Positions 46,897 to 58,610 of a DNA stretch of 62,000 bases are shown here, in pieces (the first letter of the stretch is position 1; each line of letters opens with the position of its first letter). The DNA comes from Phoronis australis (taxonomy: Eukaryota > Phoronida > Phoronidae): contig NMRA01000400.1 of NCBI GenBank assembly GCA_002633005.1, positions 1 through 62,000 of the forward strand, given 5' to 3'. The notes under the pieces were generated by a model that made no database searches, was not told the origin of the DNA, and saw only the letters and a list, made by a program, of their open reading frames with translations. Both the position numbers and the translations under genes were made by a program.

Positions 46897-48710
46897 TGCG
46901 GATAGAAACATTCACTTGTATAATTTTGTGTGGTTATGCAGAACATCCCTTTTCGAGCAAGAAATCTGCTTTACGGATCGAGGTCTTGTTTACTTGCATG
47001 GACACGTAAATAGAGCAAAAATTGCGTTTGACGTTAATGTATTCAAGTTACACACTGCTTCACTAGCGCCACCAAATGAACTTCGAGATTGTTACAGCAG
47101 GAAAGACCTACCCAGGGTGGTTGCAGTGGGTGTTCGTGAATGGGTACAAGAAACGGCACAGCCTGTTACCGATAAACTGTTGAGAAATTCTGATAGCGGT
47201 GGCACAGCAATGTCCGTATATACACCTTCCAATTTGTGCCAAATCCCTGCCGCTAGGTGTCCACCTTAGTTTCCTTGTTGCAACATCGGAATCTTTCGAG
47301 TCGTCCCCGATCTCGTCGTTTAAGGAGTCACCAACGCCTTCGCCACTCAGCGCGTTGGGTTGAGCACGTGCATTAACGAGTAAGGCGTCATTTTCTAAGT
47401 TCGACTCCAGCTGACTCACAGCAGAAGCCAAGATGGCGACGGAACTGATAACCTACAAATATTTCAATTAAGTTGTGCCATAAAAAATAGATTGTTGGCT
47501 TTAGGAAATACACTTGGACAACAAAAATCACCAATTTCCCCAAAAAGTATGGGAATGACTCCAAACAGCGTCTGTGTTACTGCTGTCCAAGGTAAAAAAC
47601 GTTAACATGCATTAAGTCGTTGCTTCAGATAGTATCAACACTTTCACTTAATTCCCATCTCCGGTGGTCCAAATATATGATACGCATTTTCCGACATCTG
47701 CATGTATAAATTTGCTTTAAAACCTTGTTTGCTCTTTTCCACCCGGTAAGAAAGCATTACCGTCCTGGTGAAAAATATTACCGCCCTGGTGGGAAATGTT
47801 ACCGTCCTGGTGGAAAACATTTCCACCTGATTGGAAATGTATTGTTTTTACACGAACTTTGATCACCTAGGATTGCTGGCATGGCCATATACGGAGCGAT
47901 ATCATCACGTGGTGTGATACTTCACATTAAATCGCTTTAAGTAAGATACATGTATTTCTAACTCCCTGTTAGACTCAGAATTGATCCCCATGTGTTTCTC
48001 AAATCTCTCACATTGCTAGCGCAATCTCTGGTACGCTTGATTACCTTCCACAAGATTGACGGAAGCAGGAATGGTATGACTGACAGGTACCATAATCAAG
48101 GATTCAAACATATGGACATTATCTTGTTGCAAACGAATCATGGCCGCACTATCAGTGTTAACACATTTGAGACGCATCTTAAAAACTCGATACCTATTTA
48201 GGCGAAATACCAAACATGACAGAGGTGATATTTGCCGAACGACAACTGTCAAGAACTGCTTAGCAAAGATACTAAGGCAAATGAAGTAGTAACATACACA
48301 GCAGGAAACCGTGCGCCAGGTGTTTCATTTCTTGGACATTGAAAGGAGTGCAGTTTCGATGGCAGAAAAGATCAGTTAGGCAAGACTTGCTGCGACTTTT
48401 CTGTATCGACAGGAAATTCATACATGTCGGAACTGTTTGGCGGTGAGGAGTCGCAGTTTACGAAGCATCATCAGGGTAAACTCGATATCTTACGTGGCTT
48501 TCTTACGCGTGCAGAACATATACCAAATAATACAAAGAACACTTTGACTTGTTGCGTCATGAAAATGACCCTTACCTGCCAATCAACAGCCTGACCGAGG
48601 CCAGTGGACCTTTCGTACGGTTTCTAAATTTCGTTGATAATTACTGACTAAGTAGGCTGAATTGCAATTACTGCATATTTGCGGTGTACTCTTTTTTAAC
48701 TTAACTAAGC
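46897..48710. other. Non-coding stretch with a short minisatellite
   Basis: At 47755-47826 three to four copies of a ~25-bp unit (TTACCG(T/C)CCTGGTGG-AAA) lie in tandem. An AAGATGGCGAC block at about 47429 resembles the YY1-type start-site motif, but the ATG in it opens only a 12-codon frame. No gene is called. Confidence 0.5.
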
Positions 48711-48956
48711 ATGCGCGCACCCAGGGGAGGTGGGGATACGGGTGGCTCCTTACCCATTTGGCGAAGTGGTCAAAAAGGTCCGCCTCAGAGGAACAAAAGT
48801 CCGAGAAAACGAGACAAAAGTGCGCTAAAAAGGCGCGAATGCACAATTCACAGCTCTGAACGTGGTACCCCATTTTTGTAGTCCCCCGATTTTTTGTTAG
48901 TAAAAGGTCCACATTGTCAAGAATTCGAGCCCCTCTATATTTTAGACTGGTTGGTC
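48711..48956 (+). repeat. Dispersed repeat family A, copy 3
   Basis: Same orientation as copy 2 and about 2.1 kb downstream of it. The start ATGCGCGCACCCAGGGGAGG and the end CTATATTTTAGACTGG align with the other copies. Confidence 0.75.
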
Positions 48957-49886
48957 GCATGCTAAGCATTGGTTTTCATCAAAAATATATTACAGCGATC
49001 GGAAAAACGCTACAGAATCCACGATTAATAAATCTAGCCGCTTGTTGCATCGAGGAGCACTCATTGAAACCGGTGATTAAAGTCCGTCGGTTAAAAATCC
49101 AACTGCATAAAAATCAAACAGCTTAAGCAACACGAATTTAAAGCGGCCTCCTTTGTACATGCAACACCGGATTCAAGTTTTTCTTTTTTTGAAGAACTAA
49201 ATTCTGTAACCCAATGGCAAAAACAGCAATTACGTAAACTGAGGTGCGTTTTAATGGTGTCTTTTTCTTGCTTCGGCTGTAGTGCTACTGTCACATGCTG
49301 AGAATGCGTCAGTTTTTATGTAAAATATTGTGACAGAAGATTTAGTTCCGTTTTAAGCACAATTTTGGCGCCTAAAAGTTTGGAGAAGTAAACAGTGTTC
49401 GGAACAGGCCAAGGAGCGGGCGTTCAAGGGCAACAATGCTGCAACAAGATTTATTTAACAAAACGTTCAATTTTGCAACTTCTTCTTCCACACCTAGGCT
49501 TATTTAAAATTTAATACAGTTTGAAAGGGGAATGAATGAACTATTCGATAAATGTAGCAACAAGCCCTGTTTACCTGCACATCATTTCGACTTAAAAATG
49601 AGTTGCACTGACAAGTGATCCAAAAAAGGGCTAAGTGAAGTTTCCTATGATAAGTAGAGCTATATAATTACATGCAAAATAATAAAGCCATTAACCATGT
49701 CAAAGCCAAGTGAAATTAGAATTTTAAAGTCCATTGCTATCACCATAAAGTCTTCGCGATTCATCACTTGGCGATGTAGGTACAGTTAGAAGTCATGTGC
49801 CAAGTGGTAGTGTTTTCACCCGAGTGGAAATGTTTTCAACCCAAGCGGTAACACTTCACACCAACAATTAAATAAAATAAAATAAT
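48957..49886. other. Non-coding stretch, nothing recognised
   Basis: AT-rich sequence. Short open frames (67-70 aa) show no motif. The last 90 bp contain GTGGAAATGTTTTCA-like words similar to the minisatellite at 47755, without a clear array. Confidence 0.5.
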
Positions 49887-49891
49887 GACAT

Positions 49892-50645
49892 TGTCAGAAT
49901 ATGGTCTGACACTATTTTTAGTTGTATTGTTTTGTTATTCTGCTTGACTGGCATGACTCCTGAGTTAAGTACAGTGATGATGTAATTTGTTTACTACAAA
50001 ATAGTGTGGAACTTTCTAGAAGACTGAGGTCAGAACAGTGATGATGTAATTTGTTTACTGCAGTATAGTGTGGAACTTTCTAGAAGACTCTAGCATGACA
50101 GTGATTAGTGCAGTCTGGAATATTCTAGAGACTAGTATATGTTTGTAAAATGGTTGGGTAGATTCAGGAAAGTTCTAGAATGTGCTTGTCGTAAAGTTCC
50201 AGAACAATGCATTAGGCTATAAATACACAAGCACGGGTTTGTGTTAGTGAGATCAAGTCGGGAGATCAAGTCAGTTCAAGAGAAGACCAAGTAAGTTCAA
50301 GAAAGTTAATCAGGAGAACTACAGTTGAGTTTCAGTGAAGAGAATCAGCAGTTACAGCGATAGTCAATAGAGAGCCAGCTATAGAGACAGCAGGTCATTG
50401 AATCGACGAGTGTAACAGTTACTGAACGTGTCTCAGAAGTTCATCACAAGTCAAGGCTTCGCAGCACTGGCTGGAGCATAAACAGACATTACGTCGGGCG
50501 TTTTGTTTGAGTAGGCTTGCGAACGCACGGTCGGGATTAATAAAGGATTAACTCGAACCAGTCTTCAGTCAATCGTCGCACCGAAAGCTATTAGCACCGG
50601 TCTGTAACAACCTGCGCACACCCACACATGGGGAAAAACGTGACA
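49892..50645 (+). mobile_element. Solo LTR of the Gmr1-like family (754 bp)
   Basis: Starts TGTCAG, ends GTGACA, and is flanked by a perfect 5-bp target duplication GACAT (49887-49891 and 50646-50650). It aligns along its whole length with the 5' LTR at 1892-2612. It is slightly longer because of small insertions, for example around 50245-50300. A solo LTR arises by recombination between the two LTRs of a former full element. The intact duplication and well-kept promoter motifs suggest it is younger than the element at 1892-8089. Confidence 0.93.
50009..50225 (+). promoter_or_regulatory. Heat-shock-element array and TATA box in the solo LTR
   Basis: Perfect three-unit elements GAA-CT-TTC-TA-GAA lie at 50009-50021 and 50073-50085, within the two halves of a ~64-bp tandem duplication. 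GAA-TA-TTC-TA-GAG lies at 50118-50130. A perfect four-unit element TTC-AG-GAA-AG-TTC-TA-GAA lies at 50163-50180, and TTC-CA-GAA at 50197-50204. TATAAATA follows at 50218-50225. Spacing and orientation match the HSF-trimer consensus in every case. Stress-induced transcription is inferred, not shown. Confidence 0.75.
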
Positions 50646-50650
50646 GACAT

Positions 50651-51305
50651 GATTTTTAAAACGTTGGCGAGATTTTTTCAAAATGTTCCCAAGAATTTTT
50701 GAAAAAGTTGGCAACATTTTAGTATAATACTTAACGATTTTTTGTCCTTGGCAACATTCAAAAAAAGTTGACAATTTTTTTAAAGTATTGTCAAAGTCTT
50801 AAACGTTGATGTTGATATTTTCATGATCTTGGAGTGTAAAACTGTGTTGAATTTCATTCGCCTTGGGATTCCACAGTAACGACCAAAACAAAAGGAACAT
50901 TTGTAAATGTCCGAAAGAATGCACGACACCTCTGACCACCTCAGTTACAGCTAAAGCATGCAATTGCAAAACTGATCCACGTTCTTGTTTCTCATCCTCA
51001 CTTACACAATTTATGTGCGATAGTCACAATACACATGTTCTACTAAGCAGAGAGTACCGAAAGATTTCAAGTCGTGTGTTGGCAAAATTAAGCTACAAGA
51101 ACGTCACACCCAGCTCTTTCTCGGAATATCTCGAAGAAACAAGGCTGGAAATTAGAGGAAACAAATTTAAAAACTTTCCTCGAACGAGACACCCTGCACG
51201 AGCGAGCTTATTATTGTGCAACGCTTGGTTGTTTCCAAGTCGTATTTTCATGTGTCTGATTTGGACGTTTTACTGGGAATTGCATTGTTTTTGCAAAGCC
51301 CTGTG
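50651..51305. other. Non-coding stretch, nothing recognised
   Basis: Sequence between the solo LTR and the fold-back element. The 151-aa plus-strand open frame beginning at 50863 runs into the fold-back arm and shows no known motif. Confidence 0.45.
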
Positions 51306-51727
51306 TCCGGTTGCATGAAACAGTCCCTAATAGGGACTCAACTAAGTTCACTAAAACCTAAGGCGTATTTTTGGACTTGTGAAAACATCGATTGCCCTTT
51401 CTTGTATTGTTTTACTTTCATTACTAAATCAACTTTTGACTTTGATACATATCGAAAGTCAACTCTACGTTGAAATGTCAATATTATCGAAAATAATTAG
51501 GGATCTTTTCATGCAACACCCCCAATTTAAGGACAGAGTCCCTAATTACTTTCGATGAACTCTTGGCTCGGTTTTTAATTATATTATTAGAAAATGTCAT
51601 TTATCAAAGAGGAGCCCGTAATAAAGATGAAATGATAGAAATATATTGCACTTGTGAGTCCATAAAGACACAAATAGTAAAAAGACCTTAGTTGAGACCC
51701 TATTTGGGAATGTTTCATGCAACCGGC
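51306..51727. mobile_element. Fold-back element with ~130-bp diverged inverted arms
   Basis: The left arm from 51306 (CCGGTTGCATGAAACAGTCC, then CTAATAGGGACTCAACTAAG) is repeated inverted and diverged up to 51727. Peptides read outward from both arms are similar (VSGCMKQSLIGTQL and VAGCMKHSQIGSQL). A third partial copy (GATCTTTTCATGCAACA, complement of TTGCATGAAAAGATC) lies in the centre at about 51502. The left arm carries an AGTCCCTA-A-TAGGGACT palindrome. No target duplication was fixed. Probably a non-autonomous DNA transposon or nested copies of one. Confidence 0.55.
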
Positions 51728-54239
51728 TACTGAAATCCCATATAAAATGGACTTACTTACCAAAACGAACACGTCGGTCTTCATCTCAATTGAGTAAACT
51801 AGTTTCTGGCCACATAACTCGCTTTTTATGCCGTATATTTCTACATGTACTGTAACTGCGCAATATATAAATGTACTCCAGGCGTGTCATGTGTAGTTGT
51901 TTTTTGTAGGGCTTCTTTAGCTAAGTACGCACATTTAGGTTATTTTTAATCAACTATACATTTTCTATTCTCTTCATTTTGTTGAATGTCCTATTGTTAA
52001 TTGAGGCGTTTAAAACTACACCACAGCTGTATATGAGAACAAAAATATAAACTGAAGATCATTACAATTTGTGTGACAGCAATGCCATGAATGCCTCTTT
52101 TTTGATCACGAACAAAACATAAATCATACTGCACGAACTAGGCGACAAAAGCACAAACCTAAAGAACAATAACTTCTTTAATGCATACGTGCCTTCATAC
52201 ACGACACTATAGATTGGGGCAGAAAGGGACGATAAGGGGAAAGTCGCCACTGAACACCGGGAATTTATTCTCTTTCGGGCGGAGCCACGTGTGAATGTCA
52301 TTAAAAGCAATTTGCCCAACGTAATAAATTACGACTTTTACTGCTGGTACATAAACGATAGGTGTGAGATCTGAACTGATTCATTCTTTATGAACCACAA
52401 ACAGGGTTCTTTTAGTTTCAACTTTGCCTAGACAAGTCATTTATTAAAAACGCTGCTATGACAACAATACTTTACCTAAAATCAACTTTTTAAGCAATTT
52501 TTGTACATTATATAAATATTGAAACAAAAACACAATGAGGTGGTTTACGTCAAAATAAAACTGCTAAGTGAAAGTTCTTACGCTTTTTTTAAAACTTCTA
52601 CAGCTCAGGGTCAACTGACAATCACGCTGTTGACCGCGGTAATGTAATCCCAAGATAGAGGCGTCTCTCGTTTCGCAATGGGCGATTCCGGCAAACGCAA
52701 TAAGGACAAGCTTAGCATATTAGGCATGCAAAAGGTTATGAACGATATGTTTTTGGTTATTTTTCTCCAAAACATTTTGAGCAGTATCATCAAGATGGGC
52801 CCTGAAGATGCGAACAACTGCTCCACCCAGCGGCATATTCAAAGATTATCGGAAGCTCATTTATAGGTTACAGCAACCCACTGATACAATAAATTTTCGT
52901 TCAGACAAGATATTGGCTACGCTTACTGGTTCGCAATGTGCCACAGCACAAAAAACAATGGCAAATACTACTTCCGCGCAATTTTACTTTTTTCAAAGTC
53001 TTTTATTGACCGATGGTGTTCTAGTGTTAAGTGTCTTGGTTGACGTTTCCGTAAGTCACGCAGGTGAGTGGTACTTGACATTAGATGGTTAGGAAAAAAG
53101 ATAATGTGAAGCGTTGAGAGGATAAATTTCTTTCATTTTGTGCTTGATAATCCAGAAATCAATCGATGATGCTTTGCACAGGCGTATATTCATCTAATCG
53201 TAACCCTTAAGTTTACAAGATGCTTTTATTGCGCTCAGTATATCGTTGATATGCATTGCAAGTGCACTCCCGTTCACAACCATAGTTTGTGGGACAAAGA
53301 TGACGGACTATCGATTTGACAGGAATTATTAGCTTGAGTGACACGATGGAACTACCCATTGTTACAGTGAGCTTTTCAAACGTATTTTACAGGTCTAAAA
53401 TATACTTATATAAGTGACGAAATCAAAAAGTTTACATTACACACAAAATTTATTGTTGACAAGAGAATACAATACAATACAATACAATAACATTACAATA
53501 ATTAACTGCTTAGAGTCTAAAAATGATAAGAGACCTGCCAAACATCAGATACATCTAGAAAAATTAAAACTTAAATATAATGAAAAAGATAGATGATAAA
53601 AACGTCGTATCAACACTAAAACAAAGTTTCGGTATTAAATTTCCAAGTTTAACTAATGGCACCCGTGAAACTAAAATTGACAGTCATGCAGAGATAACGT
53701 CCATGCGCGATCATTAGTCATAGGGCAAATCGTGTGAATTTCAGTCTGGAAAGTGATTAGCCGTATGGCTGGAGCTAATTCGTGCGCAGACTGTGGATAC
53801 CTACAAGTAAAGGCAAGATTTGGCGCTACGAAAATGACAAAAGTGTTCCGGAAAAGGCGCACGAACTTCGTTGGCGGAAGCAATATCAAATTTGGTGGCC
53901 AATATACAAGTCCATCATTTTGAATATGACAGAGTGAACAAACCACTTCACGTGCATTGTAAGTGGACCAGAGAGTAATTGCTGTTAAAAAGTCGCAATA
54001 TTAAGCCATTCCCAAAATGTTCACGAATGCCACAAACTCGTTTTTCTTGAGAACCACCTAATATGCTCAGTTTCAATACCTTGAAAGGTCCGCCACGTTT
54101 TCACAAAATGCACACTTGTGTCAGTACTGCATCTATACTGTTAGTTAGCCCTCGATATACAGAAGTCTTTACATAATTTCATTAAAATTATCATTATTAT
54201 TATTATTATCATTATTATTATTATTATTATTATTATTAC
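51728..54239. other. Non-coding stretch with microsatellites
   Basis: Contains an (AATAC)n microsatellite at about 53466-53488 and an (ATT)n microsatellite at 54190-54238 that abuts the next retrotransposon fragment. A 62-aa frame with a real ATG at 52678 has no recognisable motif and is not called. Confidence 0.5.
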
Positions 54240-55326
54240 AAGGGCATCATTATTCCCCAGTCGATGCAGCTGGAAGGGCTCAGCCAACTCCACCAAGGTC
54301 ATTTAGATGTAACAAAATGCCGAGAAAGAGCCCAAGAATCGATCTGGTGGCCACTCATCAGCAAACAGAATGAGACAGTGTACAAACAGGGCTTACCCTG
54401 TGCTCTTCACAGGCCTGAGGTGAAGGAACCTCAGGTGCCTTCATCCTTTCCAACCCGACCATGGGAAAGCGATGGAACAGACTTGTTCGAACTGAGCTAA
54501 CAAACGTACAATCCTTGTAGTAGACTACTACTCACGTTGGATCAAAGTCCAAAGACGTACTCAGACAACAGCACAATATGCTATAGAAGCCTTGAAGTCG
54601 ATCTTTAGCCCTCATGGGATTCCCGACATAGTAGTGTCTGACAATGGTCCCCAGTATTCCTGCAAAAGGTTCGAGAGATTCGCTAAAGATTACGGTTTCG
54701 TTCACGTAACGTCTTCGCCTCTCTACCCGCACTCCAACGGAGAAGCCGAGCGCCCTGTCCAAGCTGCAAAGGACATCGTGTGGAAAAATACAGAACCCCA
54801 TCTACGGTTCCTTGCATACCGATCAACACCCATTCACAACAGAAAATCGACGAGTCAACTGCTCATGTTCAGACGTATCTGAACGACTTTGCCGATAATT
54901 CCTATAGCCTTCCTCCAAAGTTCCACTGATGATCAGCCCATAAGAGCAAAAGAAGCTCAACTTAACAAAAGTAAAAAAGCGAATTTTGATCGCTGACACT
55001 GAACAGTGTCCCTCCCATTATTGGATGTTGGAGACCAGGTCTGTGTACGCGACCAAGAGAAATTCGGAGAGGGGAGAGTTCTGCAAACCCGAGGTCTTAG
55101 TTCGTCGTCACCGAATCCGGCTTTACAATTCGCCGTAAAAGATCAACCCTGATCCATGCTGGAAATATGAGTAACGCTACACCGGAATTGAAAACAACCA
55201 TCGAGACTACCCCACCACCACCTTCAACCCCGGTACTAGCTCAACTAGAGGTTAACTCCCCTCCTACTCAAGAACTACGACGCTTTCAACGTGTTATCAA
55301 ACCAGTGGACTGGCTGAATCTTTAAA
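54240..55326 (+). pseudogene. Ty3/gypsy integrase fragment
   Basis: Starts abruptly at the (ATT)n tract with the integrase zinc-finger region (LHQGHLDVTKCRERAQESIWW), whose second Cys pair is damaged (PCALH). The core follows: first Asp in SDGTDLFEL, a stop and frame change near 54500, then VVDYYSRWIKV, second Asp in VVSDNGPQY and the catalytic Glu in NGEAERPVQ, so the D,D-35-E triad is visible. After a stop at 54882 the C-terminal region continues in other frames (DVGDQVCVRDQEKFGEGRV, ~55025) and ends with a proline-rich tail at about 55326. No RT precedes it and no LTR was identified, so it is a 5'-truncated relic. The lineage differs from the Gmr1-like element. Confidence 0.85.
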
Positions 55327-56125
55327 CATTTGTGAAGTGACAATCGTTGACTCTAGTTTCAAGGAAACACATTTGATTAATTTTAAGCACTCAGTGATGA
55401 GGACATTAACTTAGTTTAAAGTCTTTAAAGACATTTATTACTTATAGTCTTAACATATGTTCTTAAACTATCTTGGGGAGTATTATATCTCTCTAGAGTT
55501 TAGAGATAAATATATTGAGTTCCAGTTCGACCTCCATGAATGTTGTTTATACATTCAGGTACTTTCAGTGAAATTACTGTAATTTTATGTGTTCTACCGA
55601 CAGAGTCTTGGAGAGTCCAATTTGGATAAGGACCGTCAAATGGGTTTTGAAGGCGTTGTTCTGTGGAGTTGGCAATTCGTTCGTGGGCATGAAGAACCCT
55701 CAGTCTGAGCAAAAGGTAGTAAGTACTCTTGCCCAGCAATGCTACTACTAGCTCGGGGAGTTCACTACAGAAGAAACAAAGTGCTACGAAAGGCTGGTTT
55801 ACCCGGACCAGTAACGACATCGTTGCAGCATGTCACGAGGTCCATGTTGACAAAATAACTGTTGAAAGTCTGTTACGTGAATTTGGCAAAATATAGCATT
55901 TGACGAGTGTGCAGATAAATATTTCGAACATATCGACAACGAACAACTTGGCGCCAAAATGGAATCACTGGCGGCTTACCGAAAAGCTAGTTTCCAATAT
56001 GTAAAGGGGAGACCTTGCAAAGTCTGAATCTAGGTCAAGATAAAAATAGTGACGACCACAGTGAACACAGCATGTCGGGTTCAACAGGTGAAGATAATAG
56101 CAATTTAAAGAAGGTTGCGTTTTGT
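55327..56125. other. Retrotransposon flank, mostly unassigned
   Basis: Between the gypsy integrase and the BEL/Pao gag fragments. A GGGGAG purine run at about 55475 could be a polypurine tract. The minus strand around 55620-55680 reads RLQNPFDGPYP, vaguely like a gypsy integrase C-terminus. Around 55900-56100 the sequence may be a decayed BEL/Pao gag N-terminus. None of these is secure. Confidence 0.35.
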
Positions 56126-56385
56126 TAAAGTTGCCGAAGTTCAGCGGTAACGCCTAAGAGTGGCAGCCATTTTCTGACAAGTTTGAGGCTATTATTTATC
56201 AGAACACAAGTTTCCAGAGGTTAGTAACTTTTCATATTTGAAAAGTTTATTGGAAAGCCAGGCATTAGCACTGACGTCAAAAATCATGGACACGCCCTTA
56301 AAATGTTGGACAGTCCTTATGGCAGAAAGGAAAAACTAATTTTTCCCACATGCTAGATTTGTTAATTTTGTCTATAGCATCACAG
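56126..56385 (+). pseudogene. BEL/Pao gag fragment 1 (DUF1759-type)
   Basis: Reads LKLPKFSGNA, a stop, then EWQPFSDKFEAIIYQNTSF. After a frame change near 56235 it reads YLKSLLESQA and, after another, SPYGRKEKLIFPHMLDLL. This is the order of the BEL/Pao gag domain (LPKFxG-x-W-x-FWdxF ... YLxSLLExxA ... RYGrxexIixaH). Two frameshifts and at least one stop make it a relic. It ends where a second gag fragment's upstream sequence begins. Confidence 0.7.
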
Positions 56386-56539
56386 AACGCCAACAACGCC
56401 ACCACTTTGGCGTCCCATACGATAAGCAGGGTTGGTATTTTACCGCGAAGAAGCATAAAATGTAAAAAAGAAGAGTCGGTAGTATCCGAAACAGGGGAAA
56501 AGAAGACAAAATGGCGGCGCACGTGTCGGCCATGCTTCT

Positions 56540-57046
56540 ACGGGGTTGCCAACAGCAAAAACTCAACAAGTGAAGTTGCCAAAGATAGAATTACCACGGT
56601 TCGGTGGTGACTTAACTGCATGGAAGTCCTTTTGGGATCAGTTCACGGCAGTAATCCATGAGAACAATAGTGTTCCAGTCATCAGTCAACAAATTTTCCT
56701 ACCTTCAGAGTTTACTGGAAGACGAGGCAAAGCAAGTCATAGAAAGACTACTTCTGACTCAGGAACACTATGACATTGCGAGAAAGTTATGTCAGACAGA
56801 TACGGAAAACCAGAGAGGATTATATTTGCACTTATTGAGGCATTGTTGGCTCTTTATCCGCCACCCGTGGCGAGGCTTGACCTGCTTAGAAAAATGCAGA
56901 ACAGTCTCTTAGGACATGTAAGGAGTTTAGAAGCCCTTGGAGCAGATGGTGCTTCGTATGGTCTTATTCTAAATCCTCTCTTACTCTCTCGCCTGCCCTC
57001 GGAGCTACGGATGGAGTGGGCGAGAGACGGAGATTCTTGTAACTGA
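56540..57046 (+). pseudogene. BEL/Pao gag fragment 2 (DUF1759-type)
   Basis: In successive frames: VKLPKIELPRFGGDLTAWKS then FWDQFTAVIHEN; after a frameshift near 56680, FSYLQSLLEDEAKQVIERL and EHYDIARKL; after another near 56790, DRYGKPERIIFALIEALLAL and a helical C-terminal part ending with ELRMEWARDG at the stop 57044-57046. This covers the whole gag matrix/capsid-like domain found in BEL/Pao elements. No protease, RT or LTR was recognised downstream. It is better preserved than, and different in sequence from, fragment 1, so two separate BEL/Pao copies lie side by side. Confidence 0.82.
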
Positions 57047-58358
57047 CCCCCAAAAGTTAGGATACAATGTTCCGATCATAGACTCTTAAGGTCACGTGAT
57101 ACATATCCAGACTCCTTAATTTCTGTTATATTTTTTATTTTGAAATAAAGATCAAGCCACACTTTTTTCTTTTACTTTAGCATTAACACTACAAATACTT
57201 TCAGTCACTCGTGTGATAACTTCGACGTTGTAGTTGCACAAGTAAAGCATTTGCGAAATTAATTCAGCGGAAAGTGGAAACAGATTGGACTTGAATTCAC
57301 TAACAAGCTAATCTTAAAACAATACAGTAGTGGTTGTGATTGCCAAGAGCTTCAAATAATCGTTTACCTGTCAATTATCCCCGAATCACGAATATATTGT
57401 GGTAAGATGGAGTTCCTAGTTGTCTCTTTTGTTTAATTTTACCGCATATGTACACATTTTGATGCTTGCTTCTAAATGTGAATCTGGTGCGCCTGTATTT
57501 CAATGCTTGAACTTGTGAACAAAGATTATACTTGGAGACAAAATATTATGCATGTTTCCCCATTGATGAACAGTGACTCACTAAAGCGCCACGTTAAATC
57601 ATAATTAGTCTTCTGCTCAATGCTGGCTGTTCAGTTACAAAGAAAATATTTATGATCCCTTGTCGAGGGATAAGGTATTTGCATATACCCAAATTAAGGC
57701 ACCTGCACCTATATGCGAAAACTTAAGCAAAAACTAAAGAAAAATACACTCTATTACTGTCTCTTAAAAATTGTTTCAGGACATCCCTGATGATGACATC
57801 CGCGAAAATCTAACAACAAAGGCAAACGATGCTCCAAAGATAGTATTGTTTATGCATGCAGATAGTCACAGACCTCTTTATTGTGTACGGCACAGTGCAT
57901 ATAGAGCTGGACAAGGGTGGTCTCCTTGCTGCTCTTTTTACCTGTTGGCTACCTTAGTCTTGGCTCCTCTCCAGCAGTTTGTAACGGAGGAACCTTATAG
58001 AAAGAAATCGAGTAAGGATTTAAAGTTGTGTGACGTGATTTGATGAAATAGAAGTATTTCTTGGCTACATTTATGTCTTGTGACATGATATTGATGCACA
58101 CTTCTCAGTATTTAATGGCTTGTTTAATAAAGATGACATATGTGCGATCCATGGTGTCTTCAACTTTAATTAGTGTCCATCTTGACTATCAGCACGAGCT
58201 TATTATTACAATAGAATGTCTTTTTTATGATTAGTCCTCTTCGTAGTTGCATGACACCTTGGTAGCCCTGGCATGCAGTGTTTATATTCGAGTTTCTGTG
58301 AAAACCTAATTGTGTATGAACATGGGCAAACCTAAATTATATTCACCACCATTGGAAT
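57047..58358. other. Non-coding stretch with one weak exon candidate
   Basis: At 57779 a TTGTTTCAG acceptor-like sequence precedes an open frame (DIPDDDIRENLTTKANDAPK ..., to 58043) with no recognisable domain. Support is too weak for a gene call. The rest shows nothing. Confidence 0.35.
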
Positions 58359-58610
58359 TGTTATGCTCGTGGTTTTCACTAGAATTGCAGAGTTCAAAAC
58401 ATAACCTTATATGGCACTCGTAGCTAGAATCATATATTGTTCACGTCAAGTTGCACAAAACAATTCTCTCTCAGGAGCCAATGGTCTCTAGTTCTGACAA
58501 ACAAGTTTTCAGTTGAGAGTTAGACAGCATAGATGTACGGTATCTTGTAGATCTCTCGAATATACCCAGTTAAAACCGTAACACAGAGTTGTGTTAGAGG
58601 TTTTCATACA
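58359..58610 (+). repeat. 5' LTR of the deleted gypsy element
   Basis: About 250 bp. Starts TGTTATGCTCGTGG and ends before AGGCGACAGCG, judged from the primer-site position. Matches 60923-61187, with AACATAACCTTATATGGCAC shared exactly. Confidence 0.75.

Noticed and set aside
47429-47470. AAGATGGCGAC start-site-like motif as a gene start
   Set aside because: The ATG leads to a 12-codon frame with no clear splice donor; motif alone is insufficient.
46605-48969. Minus-strand frames with FSEADLFAHFAK-like peptides
   Set aside because: Frames inside dispersed repeat family A, similar only because the repeat copies are similar.
55500-55820. Minus-strand frame with RLQNPFDGPYP resembling a gypsy integrase C-terminus
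   Set aside because: Similarity limited to about ten residues; no other integrase motif on that strand nearby.
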